In this document: in pieces, positions 63,084 through 64,000 of the stretch
Numbering within the stretch: position 1 is the stretch's first letter
Layout of the letters: each line of letters begins with the position of its first letter
Assembly: GCF_028583425.1 (NCBI RefSeq)
Contig: NC_072790.1
Span: 13,312,552-13,376,551, forward strand
Reading direction: 5' to 3'
DNA: 64,000 nt
From: Eublepharis macularius
Lineage: Eukaryota > Chordata > Lepidosauria > Squamata > Eublepharidae
Notes under the pieces: model-generated
The model's input: the letters and a program-made list of their open reading frames with translations, nothing else
Database searches by the model: none
What the model was told of the DNA's origin: nothing
Program-made: the position numbers and the translations under genes

Positions 63084-63273
63084 TTGGGATAGCCAATTGG
63101 GGCAGAATACAACCATTGGGATAGCCAATTGGGGCAGAATACAACCATTGGGATAGCCAATTGGGGCAGAATACAACCATTGGGATAGCCAACTGGGGCA
63201 GAACACAGCCACTGGGATAGCCAATTGGCAGAATACAACCATTGGGATAGCCAATTGGGGCAGAATACAACCA
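63084..63273. repeat. 32-bp minisatellite, six units
   Basis: Unit ATTGGGATAGCCAATTGGGG followed by CAGAATACAACC, repeated about six times with one 30-bp unit. The minus strand has no stop in any frame over the array, giving an accidental open frame. In a PLCB4 intron. Confidence 0.85.
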
Positions 63274-63464
63274 TCAAATCAATTTTATGTCCGATACCTA
63301 TGAGAACACCCACGTTAATCAATGGATAATCAACTTTCAACTGGAATAGAATATTGTTATAAAGTTGTGCAAGACAGAGACTTTCCCGCATTTTCCCTGT
63401 TTGGGGTTTTATATAAAAAAATAAGTCTCATAACTATTAGATAGCACTAAGTTGGAGTCTAAGT

Positions 63465-63662
63465 GCCAAGTTACAAGTGACGCCTTACAAAGGTTGGACA
63501 CTTGTCAGCTTCCCTCAAGTTTTGATAGGAAATGTAGGCGTCCTGGTTTTACAGCTTAGCTCTTCATTACAGCTGCAAGACCAGGATGCCTACATTTCCC
63601 ATCAAAACTTGAGGGAAGCTGACAAGTGTCCAACCTGTGTCAGGCGTCACTTGTAGCTTGGC
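63465..63662. mobile_element. Palindromic MITE (GCCAAGTTACAAGTGACGCC arms)
   Basis: About 198 bp. The left arm GCCAAGTTACAAGTGACGCC ... AATGTAGGCGTCCTGG and its complement on the right form a long hairpin with a loop of about 25 bp. The target duplication is unclear. In a PLCB4 intron. Confidence 0.7.
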
Positions 63663-63954
63663 TGTAAGAGTCATCAAGAGAAATCCCTTATTCCTCTCAA
63701 ACTAACTTAAGAACATGTAACTGAACTGAATGCAAATTTCTTCCTCATATCCATGCCTCCATCCTCCACCCCTCCGTTATCTCCTCTGTGTCAGGCTTTA
63801 GTTGTTACTCTGCATTTCTGTCATCACACATGCATTGATTGTGCAGCAGTACTAAGGATAACAGTAAATATTTGGGGCAAAACACACCAACAAACCACTG
63901 TCTGGAAAAAGAACGATTCTTAAGCTTACTGAATACAGTCGTCCATACCTTACA

Positions 63955-64000
63955 TTCGAATAACATGTGATTAATACACCGCCCTTCAGGATGACTTAAC
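63955..64000 (-). repeat. tRNA-derived SINE, cut by window end
   Basis: ATTCGAATAACATGTGATTA then ACACCGCCCTTCAGGATGAC is the reversed 3' end of the first SINE family. Confidence 0.65.

Noticed and set aside
63084-63273. CRISPR-like array
   Set aside because: The units are head-to-tail with no unique spacers, and this is vertebrate intron DNA.

Overview
This is vertebrate nuclear DNA, almost certainly from a squamate reptile (lizard, gecko or snake group). The repeats are the typical squamate mixture: RTE/BovB, CR1, L2-like and L1 LINEs, tRNA-derived SINEs, Penelope-like hairpins, hAT MITEs and a Helitron. Two host genes can be read exon by exon, both on the minus strand: LAMP5, complete, and the last three coding exons of PLCB4. 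LAMP5 next to PLCB4 is the order I recall from human chromosome 20p12, so this looks like conserved synteny. The species cannot be fixed from the sequence alone.

Layout. 1-3.2 kb: a decayed L1 on the minus strand, split by a SINE and a palindromic MITE. 4.7-22.9 kb: LAMP5. Its last exon lies at 5.8-5.98 kb, exon 5 at 15.2 kb, and exons 1-4 are packed into a CpG island at 20.4-23.3 kb. Its introns 4 and 5 hold a BovB copy, hAT elements, hairpins and an L2-like LINE. 23.3-35 kb: intergenic DNA with a CR1 fragment, a young L1 tail and MITEs. 35.7-37.7 kb: a Helitron end interrupted by a Ty3/gypsy fossil. 41.0-48.6 kb: a Helitron whose tandem-repeat core holds a nuclear copy of mitochondrial DNA (ND5, ND6, tRNA-Glu). 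That copy is itself interrupted by an L2-like LINE and by a BovB LINE, and the BovB is interrupted by a further LINE. 52.1-62.9 kb: PLCB4 3' UTR and terminal coding exons, with an 8 kb repeat-laden intron. 62.9-64 kb: PLCB4 intron with a 32-bp minisatellite and a hairpin element.

The exon calls are the firmest results. The splice sites, phases and protein continuity all agree (LAMP5: six exons summing to 828 nt, 275 residues plus stop). The most interesting observations are the five-level nest at 41-48.6 kb; a hammerhead-ribozyme-like core (CTGANGA, stem, GAAA) in several Penelope-like hairpins, with a compensatory base-pair change between copies; a palindromic hAT MITE family with eight copies all bounded by 8-bp duplications; and a 104-bp tandem duplication that copies the end and splice donor of a PLCB4 exon. 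I see no bacterial-type operon, CRISPR array or defence system here.
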